Positions 21,081 to 32,159 are shown, counted from the first letter of the stretch. The stretch is DNA of 64,000 nucleotides from Phascolarctos cinereus (GCF_002099425.1 NW_018344125.1:6319001-6383000), one strand, 5' to 3'. A program made the numbers and translations. Notes: generated by a model not told the origin, from the sequence alone.

Positions 21081-21284
21081 GCCTTACTGCGCGGGCATCG
21101 ACATTTTCCTCTCTGTTATTCCAACCAGTGTGTACCAAGCAGCTTGGAATGAGGAACCGGACTCCGGGGAGCCCCACGTGATGCCTGGGTTGAAAGGCAC
21201 CTCTCTCCTGGCCTCTGAACCACCAAACTGGTTTTCCAAGCCCGGCTGAGATGTCGTTAACCAGTTGAGACTCCTGGAGAGGTT

Positions 21285-21440
21285 AAGATTTCTCTCTTTC
21301 TCTCTCTCTCATCCCTCTCCCTTTCTGTCTCTCTGTCTCTGTCTCTCCCTGCCTCTCTCTCATCCCTCTCCCTCCCTTTCTGTCTCTATGTTCTCTCCAT
21401 CTCTCTCCTCTCTCTCTCTGTCTCTCTGCCTTTTTCTGTC
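21285..21440 (+). repeat. Polypyrimidine (TC)-rich tract
   Basis: About 155 bases of TCTC, CCCT and TGTCTC units just upstream of the RNF128 promoter. Degenerate, so probably old. Confidence 0.93.
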
Positions 21441-21529
21441 ACTAGAAGTGATTATTGAAAAAATTTATTTCAGAAACCTTCCTGCTTCCCCCCCACCCCC
21501 ATTTTTCAGTCCAAACTTAAGCAGTTAGA

Positions 21530-21735
21530 TCATTAGGATCTCAAACCTAGAAATGGAAGGGACCTCGGAGACCACCTAGTCCAACCTCTCATTTTACAGA
21601 AGAGGAAACTGAGGCCCAGGGAGGGTAAGTGACTTGCCTAGGGTCACACAGGAAGAATCAGAGGTTGAATTGGAACCCAGGTCTTCTGATTCCAGATCCA
21701 GTGCTCTTTTGAAGGTAGGTACCACACTACCTCCC
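21530..21735 (-). mobile_element. SINE-C, minus strand
   Basis: Reads ATGGAAGGGACCTCGGAGAC, GAGGAAACTGAGGCCCAGGG, TAAGTGACTTGCC; near consensus. Confidence 0.88.
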
Positions 21736-21744
21736 CAATCAAAG

Positions 21745-21930
21745 AACAAGCATTATTAAATGCCTACTGTGTGCCAGGCTCTGTTAGACACTGGGGTACA
21801 AAGACAACCCTCCCCCCCATCCTAGAGGAGTGAGGAACAGCTCTCCTGAGGCAAGAGATCCTTCCCACTCAGGGCCTTGCACATAGTAGGCACTCAAATG
21901 TCACACTGATAACTCTGAGCAACTACATTC
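21745..21930. mobile_element. Two L2 3' end scraps in opposite orientation
   Basis: 21745-21830 is reverse (GCCTACTGTGTGCCAGGCTC); 21865-21930 is forward (TTGCACATAGTAGGCACTCA). Confidence 0.65.
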
Positions 21931-21939
21931 CATACATTT

Positions 21940-22590
21940 TTATAGTCCCACACCCATGATATTCTAAACAAGTACATTGCTTGCTCAAGGTTTAATTTTT
22001 AACATGAAGCATTTTTTACTTTTGACATTACTAAACCCTCTTTCATTTTAAGCTCAACTTTTATCAGGAGTCAGTGCTGGGGGGTCTCTGGTACCAGTGG
22101 GAAGCTGGGTGCAAAAGAGTCCAAGGTACAGTACAAGCAAGACAAACATAGATAACGGGGAACCTGAGGGGGCCAAAGGTCAGCCTCAGAGTAGACAAGC
22201 AGGCAGCAGGCTGGGAGAGAAGCAGGAAGACGCTGGGACCCTAGGCTAGTCTCAAAGACAATTCAAAGTCCAAGAAAAGTGGTCCAGGCCAGGGAGTCTA
22301 TAGGAATCAAACGGAGCAAGGTCAGGGGTGTGTGAAAACCTGAGCCAGAGTTAGGGAGATTGTATCTCTGAAGAGGCTTCCTGCATCTCCTGAGGGACCC
22401 TAGAGGGCTGGAGAGTCATAGCTATAGTTCAGAGCAGGGCATTGATGGCATTGTGATGAGGGTGGAGGAGGAAGGGGGTGACACCTCTTGATGATAAAAT
22501 CTGGAGACATATACTATACAAATCAATCAGAAAAAAGGTCTCTGTAATAAATAACAGAGACCAAAGGATGCATTGAAACCAGGTTTTGAA
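21940..22590. other. Unassigned sequence, possibly an old repeat
   Basis: No gene. 22050-22500 has the monotone purine-rich texture of a repeat (AGAGTCCAAGGTACAGTACA) but no family could be named. Confidence 0.35.
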
Positions 22591-22599
22591 GTGAAGTCC

Positions 22600-23640
22600 A
22601 ATAGGTATCTATTGATCTTCTCCAAGGCTCTGTTCTGGACCCTTTTCTCTTTTCCCACTATAGTCTTTCTCTTGGTGACCTTTTCAGCTCCCCAAGGGTT
22701 AATCACCTTCAAAAATGACTCTTGGATCTACCTCTCCAGACTTAGTCTTTTCCTTAAGCTCCACTCTTATCACCAGCTGTATATTGGACATTTCAAACAG
22801 GATGTCCCACAATCCTCTCAGACTTAACACGTCTAATACAGAACTCATTATTTTTCCTCCAAACCCTTCCCTCTTCCGAACTTTCTATTTCTGTTGAGGC
22901 CAACACCATCTTCCCAGGCTCCCAATTTCCCAAACATGGAGTGATCTTTGATTCTTCTCTCCCACAGTCCTCACATTCAGTCAGCTGCCAAATCTTTCAT
23001 TTCCATCTCCACAACATTTCTCACAACTGTCTTTTCTCTATTCGCACAATCACCACCTCAGCTCTAGCCATCACCACCTCTCATCTGGACTGGGGCAATA
23101 GCCACAGTCTCTGTTTCATTTCTCTCTTCGCCACAATTCTGTTTCTAGCTGTTAAAGTGATTTTTCCTAAAGTACAGATTCAACTTCATTATTCCCATTC
23201 TCAATCAACTCTAATGGCTCCCTATTACTTCAAGGATCAAGTGCAAACTTTGGCATTTAATGATTTTCCAACCTGGCCCCAGCCTACCTTGCCAGCCTTA
23301 TACTCACTCTACAATGCAGCCAAACCTCACCCTCCTTCTTCTGTCTTTTTGTCTTTGTACTGGCTGTTGCCCATGCTTGGAATAGATTTCCTCCTTACCT
23401 CCCCCCAACAGACCCCCTGGTTTCCTTCAAAGCTTAGTTTACACCCCACTTTTTTTTTCTTTTTTTTTGGCTAGGCAATGGGGTTAAGTGACTTACCCAG
23501 GGTCACACAATTAGTGTTATGTGTCTGAGGCCGGATTTGAACTCAGGTCCTCTGGAATCCAGGGCCAGTGCTCTATCCACAGTGCCACCTAGCTGCCCCT
23601 ACTTTCTGAATTCTTAACATCTATAGTTCTGTCATTGAAA
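22600..23640 (+). mobile_element. L2 reverse-transcriptase C-terminal half
   Basis: Reads GCTCTGTTCTGGACCC (the GSVLDP motif), TLITSCILDISNRMS, LNTSNTELIIFPPNPS and ALAITTSHLDWGN in broken frames. A reverse SINE-A interrupts it at 23449-23599. Confidence 0.85.
23449..23599 (-). mobile_element. SINE-A, minus strand
   Basis: Near-consensus reverse copy with poly(T) at left, inserted in L2 3' sequence. Confidence 0.92.
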
Positions 23641-23644
23641 CAAA

Positions 23645-24080
23645 TGGAATCACAGAATTTTCCATCAGAAGAGATCTCAGAGGCCATCTAATCCTGCTAA
23701 ATAATCTATTCTGTGTCCCAACATTAATCTCCTTTATAACATAGCTAACGAGTGGTTATCCAGACTCTGCCCTCTGGAGCCAAGTGGAACAAAGCTCATC
23801 TTTCTTCCATGAGACAAACCTTCAAATATTTGAAGATGGCTACTATATACCCCCAAGTCTTATCTTCCCCAAATAAAACATGTGAAGTTCTTTTAGCTGA
23901 TGGCACATGGCTTCATCTCCAAGCCCTTACCTGTCCAGGGTACCCAGAACTAAATGCCATATTCCAGATCAGGGCAGAGTACAGAGGAATTATGAACTCA
24001 CTAGTCCTTGACACTGTGACTCACTCAGTGCAGCCTAAGATTGCATTTAATATTCAGCTACCATGTCACAATATTGATTC
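23645..24080 (-). mobile_element. L3/CR1 3' part, minus strand
   Basis: Plus strand shows AGAGATCTCAGAGGCCATCT, AGGGCAGAGTACAGAGGAAT and GCAGCCTAAGATTGCATTTA, the reverse of CR1/L3 ORF2 end. Confidence 0.8.
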
Positions 24081-24119
24081 ATATTCACAGAGAATCTCAG
24101 GATTTCAGCCCTGGAGGAA

Positions 24120-24350
24120 CTTTAATGGCCACTTTAGGGGCAGTGGATGGAGTTCTGGGTCTGGAGTCAGGAAGACCTGAGCTCAAATCCAGCCTCAGAC
24201 ACTTAACTAGCTGTGTGAGTCTGGGCAAGTCACTTTACCTCTGGTTGCCACAGTTCCTCAACCATAAAATGAGGGTCACAATGACATCTACCTCCCAGAG
24301 TTGTAAGGATCAAACGAGAGATTACTTGTAAAGTGTTTAGTAGGAGCTAT
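24120..24350 (+). mobile_element. SINE-B
   Basis: Head GGGGCAGTGGATGGAGTTCT, CORE with CAACCATAAAATGAGG, 3' part TTGTAAGGATCAAACGAG. Followed by an AT-rich run to 24420. Confidence 0.82.
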
Positions 24351-24479
24351 TAAGCTCCTTAATTTATTAAATTATATTTATATTATGTTATAAATTATAT
24401 TATAGCATTTATTAAAATGCTTGCTCTTTTCCCTTCCCCCTTTTATTTGGTGATTTCTACCCATTTTTCTGGATTTTGT

Positions 24480-24860
24480 CCTGTGTTTTAAAGCATTATA
24501 AGTTCAATGCCTACTCCACACAATAGCTCTTCAAATACTTGAATACAGCTATTCCATACCCAAGTCTTCTCTTCCCCTAGCTAGACATGCACAATTCCTT
24601 TAATCAGTCCCCACAGGACATGGCCTCTGGGCTCTTCTCCATATTTGCCCTCCTCTGGATGTTCTTCATGTTATTACTATCCTTACTAGAATGTTGGGCC
24701 CAGAACAGAATGAAAAACTGGAGTTGGGTTGTAGTGCCTCTCTTAATGAAGGCTAAGATGGCATTAGCTTTTATGGTGGCCACATCATGCTGCTGACTCA
24801 TATTAAGCTTGTAATCCATTAACCCCCCCCCCCCCAGATCATTTTCAGTTAAAGAAGGTA
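24480..24860 (-). mobile_element. L3/CR1 3' end, minus strand
   Basis: Plus strand reads CCCTCCTCTGGATGTTCTTC, TAAGATGGCATTAGCTTTTA and CTCATATTAAGCTTGTAATC, the reverse of the CR1/L3 end. A (C)12 run sits at about 24823. Confidence 0.82.
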
Positions 24861-25034
24861 AAAGATAAGTTATCAAGGGAAGGAAAAGGAAATTGGATGG
24901 TGGTTGTCAAACTGTTAAGAGGTGCCAAAGAGGTTGTCAAGATGTTAAAACAAGCCAGTTGAAAGGCAAAGACTGAGGAGCTTGTTTCTCATAAGTATGG
25001 AAAGCAGGGAGGATTTTTGCAGTGACTTCCTTTT

Positions 25035-25335
25035 AGCATGCAATGTTTGTATCTCTGTCACAGGCAAGTGGCTGTTATCTATGCTCAAAGTGCAAGCTGG
25101 TTTACCTCCTAGGAGATAAGGTGAAGTGGCTCAAGGAACACCTCTTCACACTCCAGGTAATCAGGGACAATGCAATGTTCCAAAAAAATCAAACACTTGG
25201 GAGAGAGGTTCCAATGCGTACAAAAGGAAAAGGGGCTAGCATTTTGCTGGTGTCTCGCAATGTAATCAAAAGGAGAGGAAAAGGGGGGAAAACTGCCTAC
25301 ATATTATCCATGAAGCTAGATTCCCTACAGAATAG
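25035..25335 (+). mobile_element. LINE ORF1-like fragment (probably L3/CR1)
   Basis: An open stretch reads SQASGCYLCSKCKLVYLLGD then KWLKEHLFTLQVIRDN, a Cys-x2-Cys motif followed by a short predicted helix. This resembles CR1-type LINE ORF1 N-termini as remembered. It has no host-gene features such as a promoter or downstream exon. An unknown gene fragment cannot be excluded. Confidence 0.5.
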
Positions 25336-25430
25336 TTAGAATCAGAAGAATAGGAGTTGAGGTCACCAGATGTTAACTGGAGACAAAATCTAAAAAAGGA
25401 GTTGAGGGTAAATAAAACCTATGGTGGCTC

Positions 25431-25663
25431 TACAGTGGATAGGGTGAGGGCTTGGAGTCAGGAGGACCTGAGTTCAAATCCAGCTTAGGACATATACTAG
25501 CTGTATAACCCTGGGCAAGTGACTTCACCCTGTTTGCCTCAGTTTCCTCATCTGTTAAATGAACTGGAGAAGGCAATGGCAAACCATTCTAGTATTTTTT
25601 GTCAAGAAAACCCCAAATGGGGTCATAGAGAGTCAGACACAACTGAAAATGACTGAACAACAA
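25431..25663 (+). mobile_element. SINE-E with RTE/BovB-like tail
   Basis: Ends GGCAATGGCAAACCATTCTA, AAGAAAACCCCAAATGGGGT, AGAGAGTCAGACACAACTGA, the best-preserved SINE-E tail in the window. Confidence 0.9.
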
Positions 25664-25915
25664 AAATACATCAAATATAATATATAAGGTATAATAGGCA
25701 ATAAGCATGATGAACTTGAGGTTTTATCATAAAGATAGATGCCAACTTGACCTTATGGATCAATTGAGGCAGAAGCCGAAGTGATTTTTCTTTTTCATCA
25801 GAGTATACTAGAGACTACTTGGACAGAAGAGAGAAATAGGGGAGGTGGCTGGGAAACATCAAAAGCCTGGCAGTAGTGATGGGTGAGGGATTTCATTTAT
25901 CTAGCTATCTGCTAG

Positions 25916-26094
25916 CAGGGGTGGGGAACCTGTGGCCTCAAGACCACATGTGGCCCTCTAGGTCCTTGGGTGTGGCCTTTTGACTGAGTCCAAATTTCAC
26001 AGAATAAATCCCCAACTTGGACTCAGTCAAAAACGCCGCACCCGAGCACCTAGAGGGCCACATGTGGCCTCAAGGCCGCAGGTTCCCCACCCCT
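25916..26094. mobile_element. hAT-like palindromic MITE (family A)
   Basis: The left half starts CAGGGGTGGGGAACC and the right half ends GGTTCCCCACCCCT. The two halves are nearly complementary along their length (GGCCACATGTGGCC cores), so the single strand can fold into one long hairpin. No coding sequence. An 8-base target duplication is not clear. Confidence 0.85.
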
Positions 26095-26099
26095 CTAGC

Positions 26100-26795
26100 A
26101 GCTAGAGTTTTCTCATCCAAAAACAAAGCAGCTACTAACTTCTTGACTTGCGTTTTTTTTTAAACCTCCAGGTGGTTCCCAAAGCTATTCACAGGGGAAC
26201 CTTAAGTTTACCCTAGGGCTCTAGTGCATTGAATTCCTCCTATGCTCTCTCTAGTTACCAGACTCAGCAAACCATCTGTCTCTCTGCCCCACTTCTCTAC
26301 AGGGTCGTGTCCCTAGTTTACAGGCATGTGAACTTGAGGGTCTCCCCTCCCCAATCAGCATTAGCTCCACGGCCCTGCCCACTAGCTAACTCCACCTCCT
26401 TTGAACATTCTGTCAGTGAACTCTAGTCACATGGCCTTGGAATTATGTCCTTGGTTCCCTATGGAAGCAGATACACCTGCTGAATGCTGAGTGTTTTTCC
26501 TCTTAGCATGGAATCAATAAGGAAATAAACAATACTTAATGACTAGAACATAATGGATAATAAAATGTTGCAAGCTTTCTGTTCTCCTCAACCTCTTAAT
26601 TCCCTTAGAGGTAGGCTCCATCTGGACCCAGGAATTCTGGGACATTCACAGTGGGAGTCCTCCCTTTAGCCAGAGTGCAATAAGGCAGTTTCTGTAAGAT
26701 GCTCCACTTCCACACCCCTCAAGACTGGTTATCAGGTACAGCTTTTGGAAGCTCTGGGGTCAAGGTCTCAGCTCCCTGTTGGCACACATGTCCTC
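26100..26795. other. Non-coding stretch, nothing recognised
   Basis: About 700 bases without a supported gene or repeat; a short open frame at 26229-26426 has no recognisable domain. Confidence 0.4.
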
Positions 26796-26799
26796 AACC

Positions 26800-26965
26800 T
26801 CATTCTGACTCCCCTTCCTTTTCAGCTTTCTTTTGTGCATTGACTTCTCCAATTAAATTGTATGCTCCTTGAGGGCAGGGGATGTCTTTCTTTTTCCCTC
26901 TTTGTATCCTCAGTGTTTAGCACAGTGCCTGGCACACAGTTAGTAAGTGTTTACTGATTCATTTA
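26800..26965 (+). mobile_element. L2 3' end
   Basis: Reads TATGCTCCTTGAGGGCAGGG, TTTAGCACAGTGCCTGGCAC and AGTAAGTGTTTACTGATTC. Confidence 0.88.
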
Positions 26966-26969
26966 TTGA

Positions 26970-27475
26970 TAGAGCTGGAGCATGGGATCCAGTGGGAACT
27001 GGAACTAAGGAAGGCTGGTGATTTGTCTGGCTGCTAGACCATGTCTGGCCACAAGCAACTCCCTCCCCATTAGAGAGCCTGGTTAGTGTAATCAGCAGCC
27101 AGCCCAGGCTAGGAACAGTGATGCTATTGTCCTTACATATCCCTATGTCCCTCTCTTTCTGACCTGTACCACCACTGTCTGCTGCCACTGCACTTTCCTC
27201 TTTCATTCTCCAAGCCCCCTAACCCTGACCCCTTTCCCTTTGCTTCTCACAGAAAGAGGAGAGTGGTAGCTGTAGAATGAAGGACATTACACTTTAATGA
27301 TAATTTTATCCTTCAAAAGGTGGAGAAACCAACATGGGACAGGTATATTCTGGATCAGATTTCTACCTGAAGGGAAAAATTGGTTACTAGAATGAAATGG
27401 TGGCCCTGGCTGGGGCAGGGGGTGGAGTGGGGGAAATTACTGTTCCTTCCTAGACATTGTGATAGAGATGGAGAG
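26970..27475. other. Non-coding stretch, nothing recognised
   Basis: No gene or named repeat could be supported between the L2 end and the L3 coding fragment. Confidence 0.4.
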
Positions 27476-28289
27476 GAAAGACAATCATAATCTGACATGA
27501 ACCCTAGATTTGGGGATGACAGATTTCCAAGGGTTCAAAGGAATGCTAGGTAGGGTCATAAGGGTCAAAATCCCACAGGAGTAGTCACTAAAAGTAAGCT
27601 CTCAGGAATAAAATTCTAAGAGCACAAAGAGAAACAATTCTGAGATGTAGGAAAAAGAGGGCTTATCCAAAGAGACCAATATGGCCTCACAGGGAAGTCA
27701 CCAACTCTGATTTGGAGATGGAAGTGAAGAAGCATGGCATGGTTCTGTAAGGATACCGTCAGGAAGTCTAAAACTCTGAATGACCTTGGGCTGGTGGAGA
27801 AAGCTAAGGACAACCAAAAGGGCGTTGTTGATTTGTCTTTAAAGCTTTCTTGGGGGAAAAAATGGAAGATTACAGAAGGGAGAAGGCAAAAAAAGAAGGT
27901 ATGGATGGAATGGTAGTAGCTGATGATAGAGAGAAGGCTGAGCTGCCCAGTTCTAATTTTGCTTCATTTTCTCCACCAAAGATCTTGATCTTTGGACTGG
28001 AAAGAACAGAGTAAAATTGACTCATATGGAGTTGACATCCAAGATAAGTAAGGAGTAAGTTAGACAGTGCCTCACTACTCTTGATGACTTCAAGTCTCCA
28101 TGTCCTTGTAAGCTGCATCTTGGGTACTGAAAGAACTGACAGGTGTGGCTGCTGAGTCACTGGCAATGATCTCTCAAAGATCATGGAGATCAGGAAAGGT
28201 GCCCCACAATTGGAGAAGGGCAAATGTCCTGATTTTTCACAAAAGGGAAGAGAATGGTTTCTGTAAAATTATAGGCATTGATGCTTATT

Positions 28290-28575
28290 CCTTTTTTTCC
28301 TTATTTTTTCATTCATTAATTGATTTTTAATTTTTAACATTTTGAGTTCTAAATTTTCCCTCCCTCCCTCCACTCCCCCCCTCCCCAAGATGGCATGCAA
28401 TCTGATATAGGTTCTACATGTATGATCATATTAAACATATTTCTACTTTAGTTATGTTGTGAAAAAAGAATAAGAACAAAAGGGAAAAACCACGAGAAAG
28501 AAAAAAACAAAAAACAACAAAAAAAGAGAAAATAGTATGCTTCAATCTGCATTCAGACTCCATAGTTCTTTTGCT
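28290..28575 (-). mobile_element. L1 3' fragment, minus strand
   Basis: Plus strand shows GATGGCATGCAATCTGATAT and CAATCTGCATTCAGACTCCA. Target duplications of 15 bases (one mismatch, GCATTGAYGCTTATT) lie at 28275-28289 and 28576-28590. Confidence 0.92.
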
Positions 28576-28619
28576 GCATTGACGCTTATTTCAAATGATG
28601 ATTTCATTGATGTGGTATT

Positions 28620-28835
28620 TACTTTTAGAGTGCTAGCTTCCAAGTGAGGAGGATCTGGGTTCAAGTTCTGCCTTTGACATATTGCTATGTGATTCTGGGA
28701 TAATTTCCCCAGTAAATAAGCTCTCAGTGCCCCAAGTTGCCCTATCTAATAGATGCCAATCTGCATTGGTCCAGGGAATCTCCTCACTGGATGTCCCTTA
28801 TATCAATGAAATCAGAGATCTAGATTACCCTCCCA
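28620..28835 (+). mobile_element. SINE-D
   Basis: Body CTCAGTGCCCCAAGTTGCCC, then AATCTGCATTGGTCCAGGGA and TATCAATGAAATCAGAG. Confidence 0.85.
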
Positions 28836-29069
28836 AACAACAACTTCCAAACTTAAATTGGTAGATCAAAGGAATGTTCTAAATTTAGTTTACCCAGAGT
28901 TTAGCAAAGCATTTGATAACGTCTCATGTTAATTTTTTTTTTTAATGAAGACATGTGGACTAGAGGATGGTACAATTAGATATATCCCTTGGCAGACTAG
29001 ATTCTAGTCTCTCTAAATTCTCCAATAGGGAAAGCACCTTATGTGAAGGTCTTTGGGTACTATCTGGCC

Positions 29070-29425
29070 AGAAATGTCCAACTCAGGCCTGCAGACCACT
29101 TCTGCATATACTGCCGAGTCTGACCCTAACCAGATCAAAATGTAATTGGGAAATCTTTTAAAAATTAAGATACGGGGGCAGCTAGGTGGTGCAGTGGATA
29201 GAGCTCTGGCCTTGGAGTCAGGAGGATCTGAGTTCAAATCTGGCTTCTGACACTTGACATTTACTAGCTGTGTGACCCTGGGCAAGTCACTTAACCCCAA
29301 ATTGCCTCACCAAAAAGAAAAAAAAAAAGAAAAGATATAATACAACATAGATGATGTGAATTTGTGGTTTTCTAAGTCAATATGTAGCCATCAGGGATGG
29401 ACTGTATTTGAGTTTGACAGCACTG
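29070..29425. mobile_element. hAT-like element (family C) split by SINE-A
   Basis: Ends read GTCCAACTCAGGCC and TTTGAGTTTGACAGCACTG, whose reverse complement CAGTGCTGTCAAACTCAAA is a typical hAT terminal repeat. Non-autonomous, interrupted at 29174-29331. Confidence 0.55.
29174..29331 (+). mobile_element. SINE-A
   Basis: Near-consensus SINE-A ending CCAAATTGCCTCACC and an A-rich tail. Confidence 0.93.
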
Positions 29426-29540
29426 GTATAGTGGATAGAAAGTCTACCCTAAAGTCAATCAGTCCTGGGTTCAGATCCTAGCTGTGACATATGCTATCTT
29501 GGTACAAGGCATAACTTCTCAGGGACCTAGCCAACTCTCT

Positions 29541-29682
29541 CGCTCTTTTTTTTTCTTTTTTGAGGCAATCGGGGTTAAATGACTTGTCCAAGGGTCACGT
29601 AGCTAATAAGCATCTGAGGCCAGATTTGAACTTAGGTCTTCCTGACTTTAGGGCCAGTTAATTTTGCCACCTAGCTGGCCCT
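29541..29682 (-). mobile_element. SINE-A-like, minus strand, with 17-base target duplication
   Basis: Perfect duplications GACCTAGCCAACTCTCT at 29524-29540 and 29683-29699 flank a reverse SINE with poly(T) at its left. Confidence 0.93.
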
Positions 29683-29714
29683 GACCTAGCCAACTCTCTA
29701 AAACCCTAACTTTT

Positions 29715-29900
29715 CTCTTCTTCACACACTCTCTGGTCCAGGTCTACTGGCCCAATTACTGTTCTTTACACATTATACTCTATCTCTGTCTTCTTGGTGC
29801 CTTTGTACCAACTGTCTTCCATACCTGCAATGCTCTCTTTCCTCACCTTACACCTTTCCTCTCTTACAATCTCTAGCTTCCTCCAAGACTTAGCATCTGC
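29715..29900 (+). mobile_element. L2 3' region fragment
   Basis: Reads TGCCTTTGTACCAACTGTCT, CCATACCTGCAATGCTCTCT and CTTCCTCCAAGACTTAGC. Confidence 0.78.
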
Positions 29901-29989
29901 AGAATGCTTGACTGGTTGTTTGATTTGCATTGGTGGCATGAATTTCCTTGTGTGAAATTATCTGTTCTAGACTAATGAAATCACAGACA

Positions 29990-30525
29990 CAGACTGAAGG
30001 AAAAATCCAACCTATATAGCTTTGACAAGAAAGAAAGCATCTCATGTTAGGGATATGGCCAATATCTGGAGCAAAATGGTATGGTACAAGTAAAATGACA
30101 CAATCCCTAATTCAGGAAGAGTCTTGGGGGTCATATTGTCCAACTCCCTCATTTTTGATGGAGAAACTGGGGCCCAGAGAAGGGAAAGGACTGCATAACT
30201 AGATTGGAGTCTTTTTGGTGGGGAGGGAGAGGAGGAATAGCATTCACTCAATTATGAAATGCACAGATTATCCATCTTAGAAGAAACCTGGAGGCAGGCT
30301 GGGCAGGTGGGCAGGCAATTGGGCTGGTGGGCAATTCACATTTCCCCCCACGTGTCAATATGACCTGAAGGCAGTTCAGTTTCCATGGAAAGTCAGTCCT
30401 TTGAGTGAAGGCTGCCAGCACGTGTGCTTTAGGCAGTGACTTCAGAAAAACAAATCATTTCATATAAGACACTGAAGAAGAGTGATCAGATGCAAACTAA
30501 TGAGAATTGAGTCAGTTCCTAAATA
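29990..30525. other. Mostly unassigned non-coding sequence
   Basis: 30105-30200 contains a reverse SINE-C scrap (GGAGAAACTGGGGCCCAGAG). The rest shows no gene or repeat. Confidence 0.5.
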
Positions 30526-30529
30526 TTTC

Positions 30530-30715
30530 AATTACCTAAGCATCCATAAAAGGCCTACTGTGTGCCAGGTACTAGGCTAGAAAATGGGTGTCAAGCATCA
30601 TAAAGTAGTTAAATATTCACCGTAGTTAATTATTGCACCTGGGGATAAAATAAAAAACCATCTCTACCCTCAAGGAACTTGTGCTCTATTAGGGGAATTC
30701 ATTGTATTGTTAAAG
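30530..30715 (-). mobile_element. L2 3' end, minus strand
   Basis: GGCCTACTGTGTGCCAGGTA and CTACCCTCAAGGAACTTGTG flank about 60 bases of unrelated sequence. Confidence 0.7.
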
Positions 30716-31105
30716 AGCCACTCATTGGAGAAGGGTCAAATTTTAATGATACATGAAAACCTGATTTGGGGACTGTTATTTTCCAGTGATGACTCCGAAC
30801 CCCAGGTATTAATTACAAATACAGCACTTCCACCTTGATGGAGAACTTACGTGTTTGGCCCAATGGGAAACATTCAGAACATAAAACCACCCAATGCCTT
30901 GGGGGCCTAGAGGAATTCTTGATCTCAATTGCTATGAAACAATACTTCAGCTAACAGTTTCTTTAACCTGATGCCCTCATTATGACTTTTCAAATATTTG
31001 GTTTTAAAATGTCACCTCAAAGTGATACAATTTCATCACTTAGCAATTTACTTTTTTAAATGTTCTTGTTTTTAAGCAGTGTTCACTGGTTTAGAAATCG
31101 TGTTC
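30715..31105. other. Repeat-free stretch
   Basis: No gene or repeat recognised in about 390 AT-rich bases. Confidence 0.4.
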
Positions 31106-31109
31106 ACAT

Positions 31110-31985
31110 GGAAGTGTCAATGTTAGCAGGGGTTATGGGAAGACAGGCACACTAATACACTGTTGTTGGAGCCATAAATTGGTTCAACAAGCCTGGAAAG
31201 CAATATGGAATTATGCCAAGAAAGTGACTAAAATGTCTATATGCCCCAAGGAAGTCCAAGATAGAAAGAAAGGTCTCAAATACGCCAAAATATTTATGGC
31301 AATAATTGTTAGGGTAGCAAAGAAGCGGCGGCAGAGTTGATGCCTGTTGATTGTAGAATGGCTAAACAGATGGTGGTCCATGAATGTAATGGAATATTGC
31401 TGTGCTGTAAGAAATGATGACTATGAGGGATATAGGGAGGCATGGGAACACTTATATGAACTGATATAAAGTGAAGATTCTAGAACTAGGAAGACAATAT
31501 ACAGAATATACACAGCTGACTCGCCCCAGAAACCTTATCTATGTTCTCTCCCCCAATTAGAATATGTGATCCTTGAGAGCAGGGACTGTCTTGCAATTCT
31601 ATTTGTATGTTCAGCATTTGGCACATCGTAAGTGCTTAATAAATGCTTTCATTTGTTCACACACAACAATATTAATGGAAAGAACAATGACAACAATTGA
31701 AGCTGAATGCCGTGAATTTCTAATGACGGGGCTCTGTCCCAAAGAAGAGAATGCATCTCACCTCCCTTCTTTGCTGAAGTGGAGATCTATGGTTGGGAAA
31801 CATTGAACATACTCTTGGATTTGATTGTTATGTTAGTTTTGCCAAACTGCTTCTGTCACTGCCCCCCCTCCTTTTCTGTTTAATTCTTTGTTATAAAGGA
31901 TGACTCTGAGCATGAAAAGGGGAAGGGTATATTGGGAAAGGAAAATGATGTAAAAACAAAGAACATTTTTTTTTAAAAAGAAAAT
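31110..31985 (+). mobile_element. L1 ORF2 C-terminus and 3'UTR with an L2 scrap inside
   Basis: Reads VMGRQAH-like text then a C-terminal stretch near NGILLCCKK (from GGTCCATGAATGTAATGGAA). A forward L2 3' end (31520-31660, TCCTTGAGAGCAGGGACTGT) interrupts it. The 3'UTR resumes with GCCAAACTGCTTCTGTCACT. Disabled. Confidence 0.82.
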
Positions 31986-32008
31986 GTTGTTCAAGAAGAC
32001 ATACTCCA

Positions 32009-32159
32009 GGGGCAGCTAGGTGGCACAGTGGATAGAGCGCCAGCCCTGGAGTCAGGAGGACCTGAGTTCAAATCCGACCTCAGACACATAACACTTACTA
32101 GCTGTGTGACCCTAGGCAAGTCACTTAACCCCAATTGCCTCATATAAAAGAAAAAAAAA
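32009..32159 (+). mobile_element. SINE-A
   Basis: Near-consensus copy. Duplications AGAAGACATACTCCA (31994-32008) and AGAAGATATACTCCA (32160-32174) differ by one base. Confidence 0.95.

Larger units (their letters stand above)
27480..29075 (+). mobile_element. L3/CR1 ORF2 (linker and start of RT), interrupted
   Basis: Plus-strand frames read SGKVPHNWRRANVLIFHKRE (28190-28250), the CR1/L3 segment before the reverse transcriptase, and later EFSKAFDNVS (about 28895), the first RT motif. An L1 (28290-28575) and SINE-D (28620-28835) separate them. Stops and shifts are numerous. Confidence 0.8.
29426..29985 (+). mobile_element. SINE-D split by a reverse SINE and an L2 scrap
   Basis: The SINE-D body ends at GACCTAGCCAACTCTCT (29540), repeats that motif at 29683, and its tail (TTTGCATTGGTGGCATGAAT, CTAATGAAATCACAGAC) appears only at 29930-29985. 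The gap holds a reverse SINE and an L2 3' piece at 29715-29900. Confidence 0.78.

Noticed and set aside
32009-32159. Regularly recurring near-identical units as a possible repeat array
   Set aside because: They are dispersed SINE-A copies with target duplications and variable spacing, unlike a CRISPR or tandem array.
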